Assembly (NCBI GenBank): GCA_937871145.1
Contig: CALMXN010000248.1
Span: forward strand, 1-7,234
Direction: 5' to 3'
Source of the DNA: an uncultured Clostridia bacterium
GTDB lineage: Bacteria; Bacillota; Clostridia; Oscillospirales; Ruminococcaceae
Length of the DNA: 7,234 nt
The notes under the pieces are model-generated. The model ran no database searches, was not told the DNA's origin, and saw only the letters and a list, made by a program, of their open reading frames with translations. This document shows, one piece after another, positions 7,139-7,234 of this stretch. Made by a program: the position numbers and the translations under genes. Positions within the stretch are counted from its first letter, which is position 1. Each line of letters starts with the position of its first letter.

Positions 7139-7179
7139 AAAAATAAAATAAGGGACGGGCGCACTGCCCGCCCCTTATT
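7139..7179 (-). terminator. Intercistronic terminator hairpin upstream of the permease genes
   Basis: On the minus strand, AATAAGGGGCGGGC (7179-7166) pairs with GCCCGTCCCTTATT (7160-7147) in a 14-bp stem with a 5-nt loop, followed by TTATTTTT. The single imperfect pair is G-U on the minus strand but A-C on the plus strand, which fits minus-strand transcription. It starts 21 nt after the upstream stop codon and 81 nt before the permease start. The remaining gap (7058-7138) shows no convincing promoter, so the permeases may depend on read-through. The likely effect is more binding protein than permease. Confidence 0.85.
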
Positions 7180-7200
7180 AATTAGTATAGATAGATACAA

Positions 7201-7234
7201 TTATTGCTTTTTGTTTTCTGGAGTCCAGATTGCT
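7201..7234 (-). CDS. C-terminal end of an upstream gene, probably a sugar-binding lipoprotein (partial)
   Basis: Only the last ten codons are in the window: they read AIWTPENKKQ and end in TAA at 7203-7201; the frame is open to the window edge. The fragment is too short to identify by itself. A CUT1 solute-binding protein is inferred from its position: same strand, directly before two sugar permeases, and followed by a strong terminator as is common after binding-protein genes. Another gene is possible. Confidence 0.5.
   Translation of the reverse strand, partial: AIWTPENKKQ

Overview
This AT-rich window looks like chromosomal DNA of a low-GC Firmicute, probably a gut or rumen Clostridia of the Ruminococcus/Oscillospiraceae type. 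That placement is inferred from strong GGAGG ribosome binding sites, TTGACA/TATAAT-type promoters, compact intrinsic terminators and protein style; no rRNA or marker gene is present to settle it. Most genes lie on the minus strand. No tRNA, rRNA, insertion sequence, CRISPR array or phage gene was seen.

Left block (1-1258, minus): a 3-deoxy-7-phosphoheptulonate (DAHP) synthase gene, cut by the window edge near its 3' end, catalyses the first step of aromatic amino acid synthesis. Between its promoter (1230-1258) and its start codon (951) lies a leader of about 270 nt. The leader encodes a 40-residue peptide with 11 aromatic residues in a 17-residue stretch (8 Phe, 2 Tyr, 1 Trp), followed by an intrinsic terminator. 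Four segments sharing the AGCTTT/AAAGCT core can form mutually exclusive hairpins. This is the layout of ribosome-mediated transcription attenuation, sensing mainly charged tRNA-Phe, and it is the most interesting object in the window.

Centre (1296-3761, minus): a complete PcrA/UvrD-type superfamily 1 DNA helicase gene with its own extended -10 promoter and terminator. It carries an unusual insertion of about 40 residues between helicase motifs I and Ia. It is divergent from a plus-strand AI-2E family (UPF0118) membrane protein gene (3894-5156), and the AT-rich gap between them holds both promoters.

Right block (5163-7234, minus): a bidirectional terminator separates the AI-2E gene from a carbohydrate ABC importer operon that converges on it. 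The operon reads from right to left: the last ten codons of an upstream gene (probably the solute-binding lipoprotein), a GC-rich intercistronic terminator, a MalF/UgpA-type permease, and 1 nt later a MalG/UgpE-type permease. No ATPase gene is visible. The two permeases would form the heterodimeric channel of a CUT1 sugar importer.
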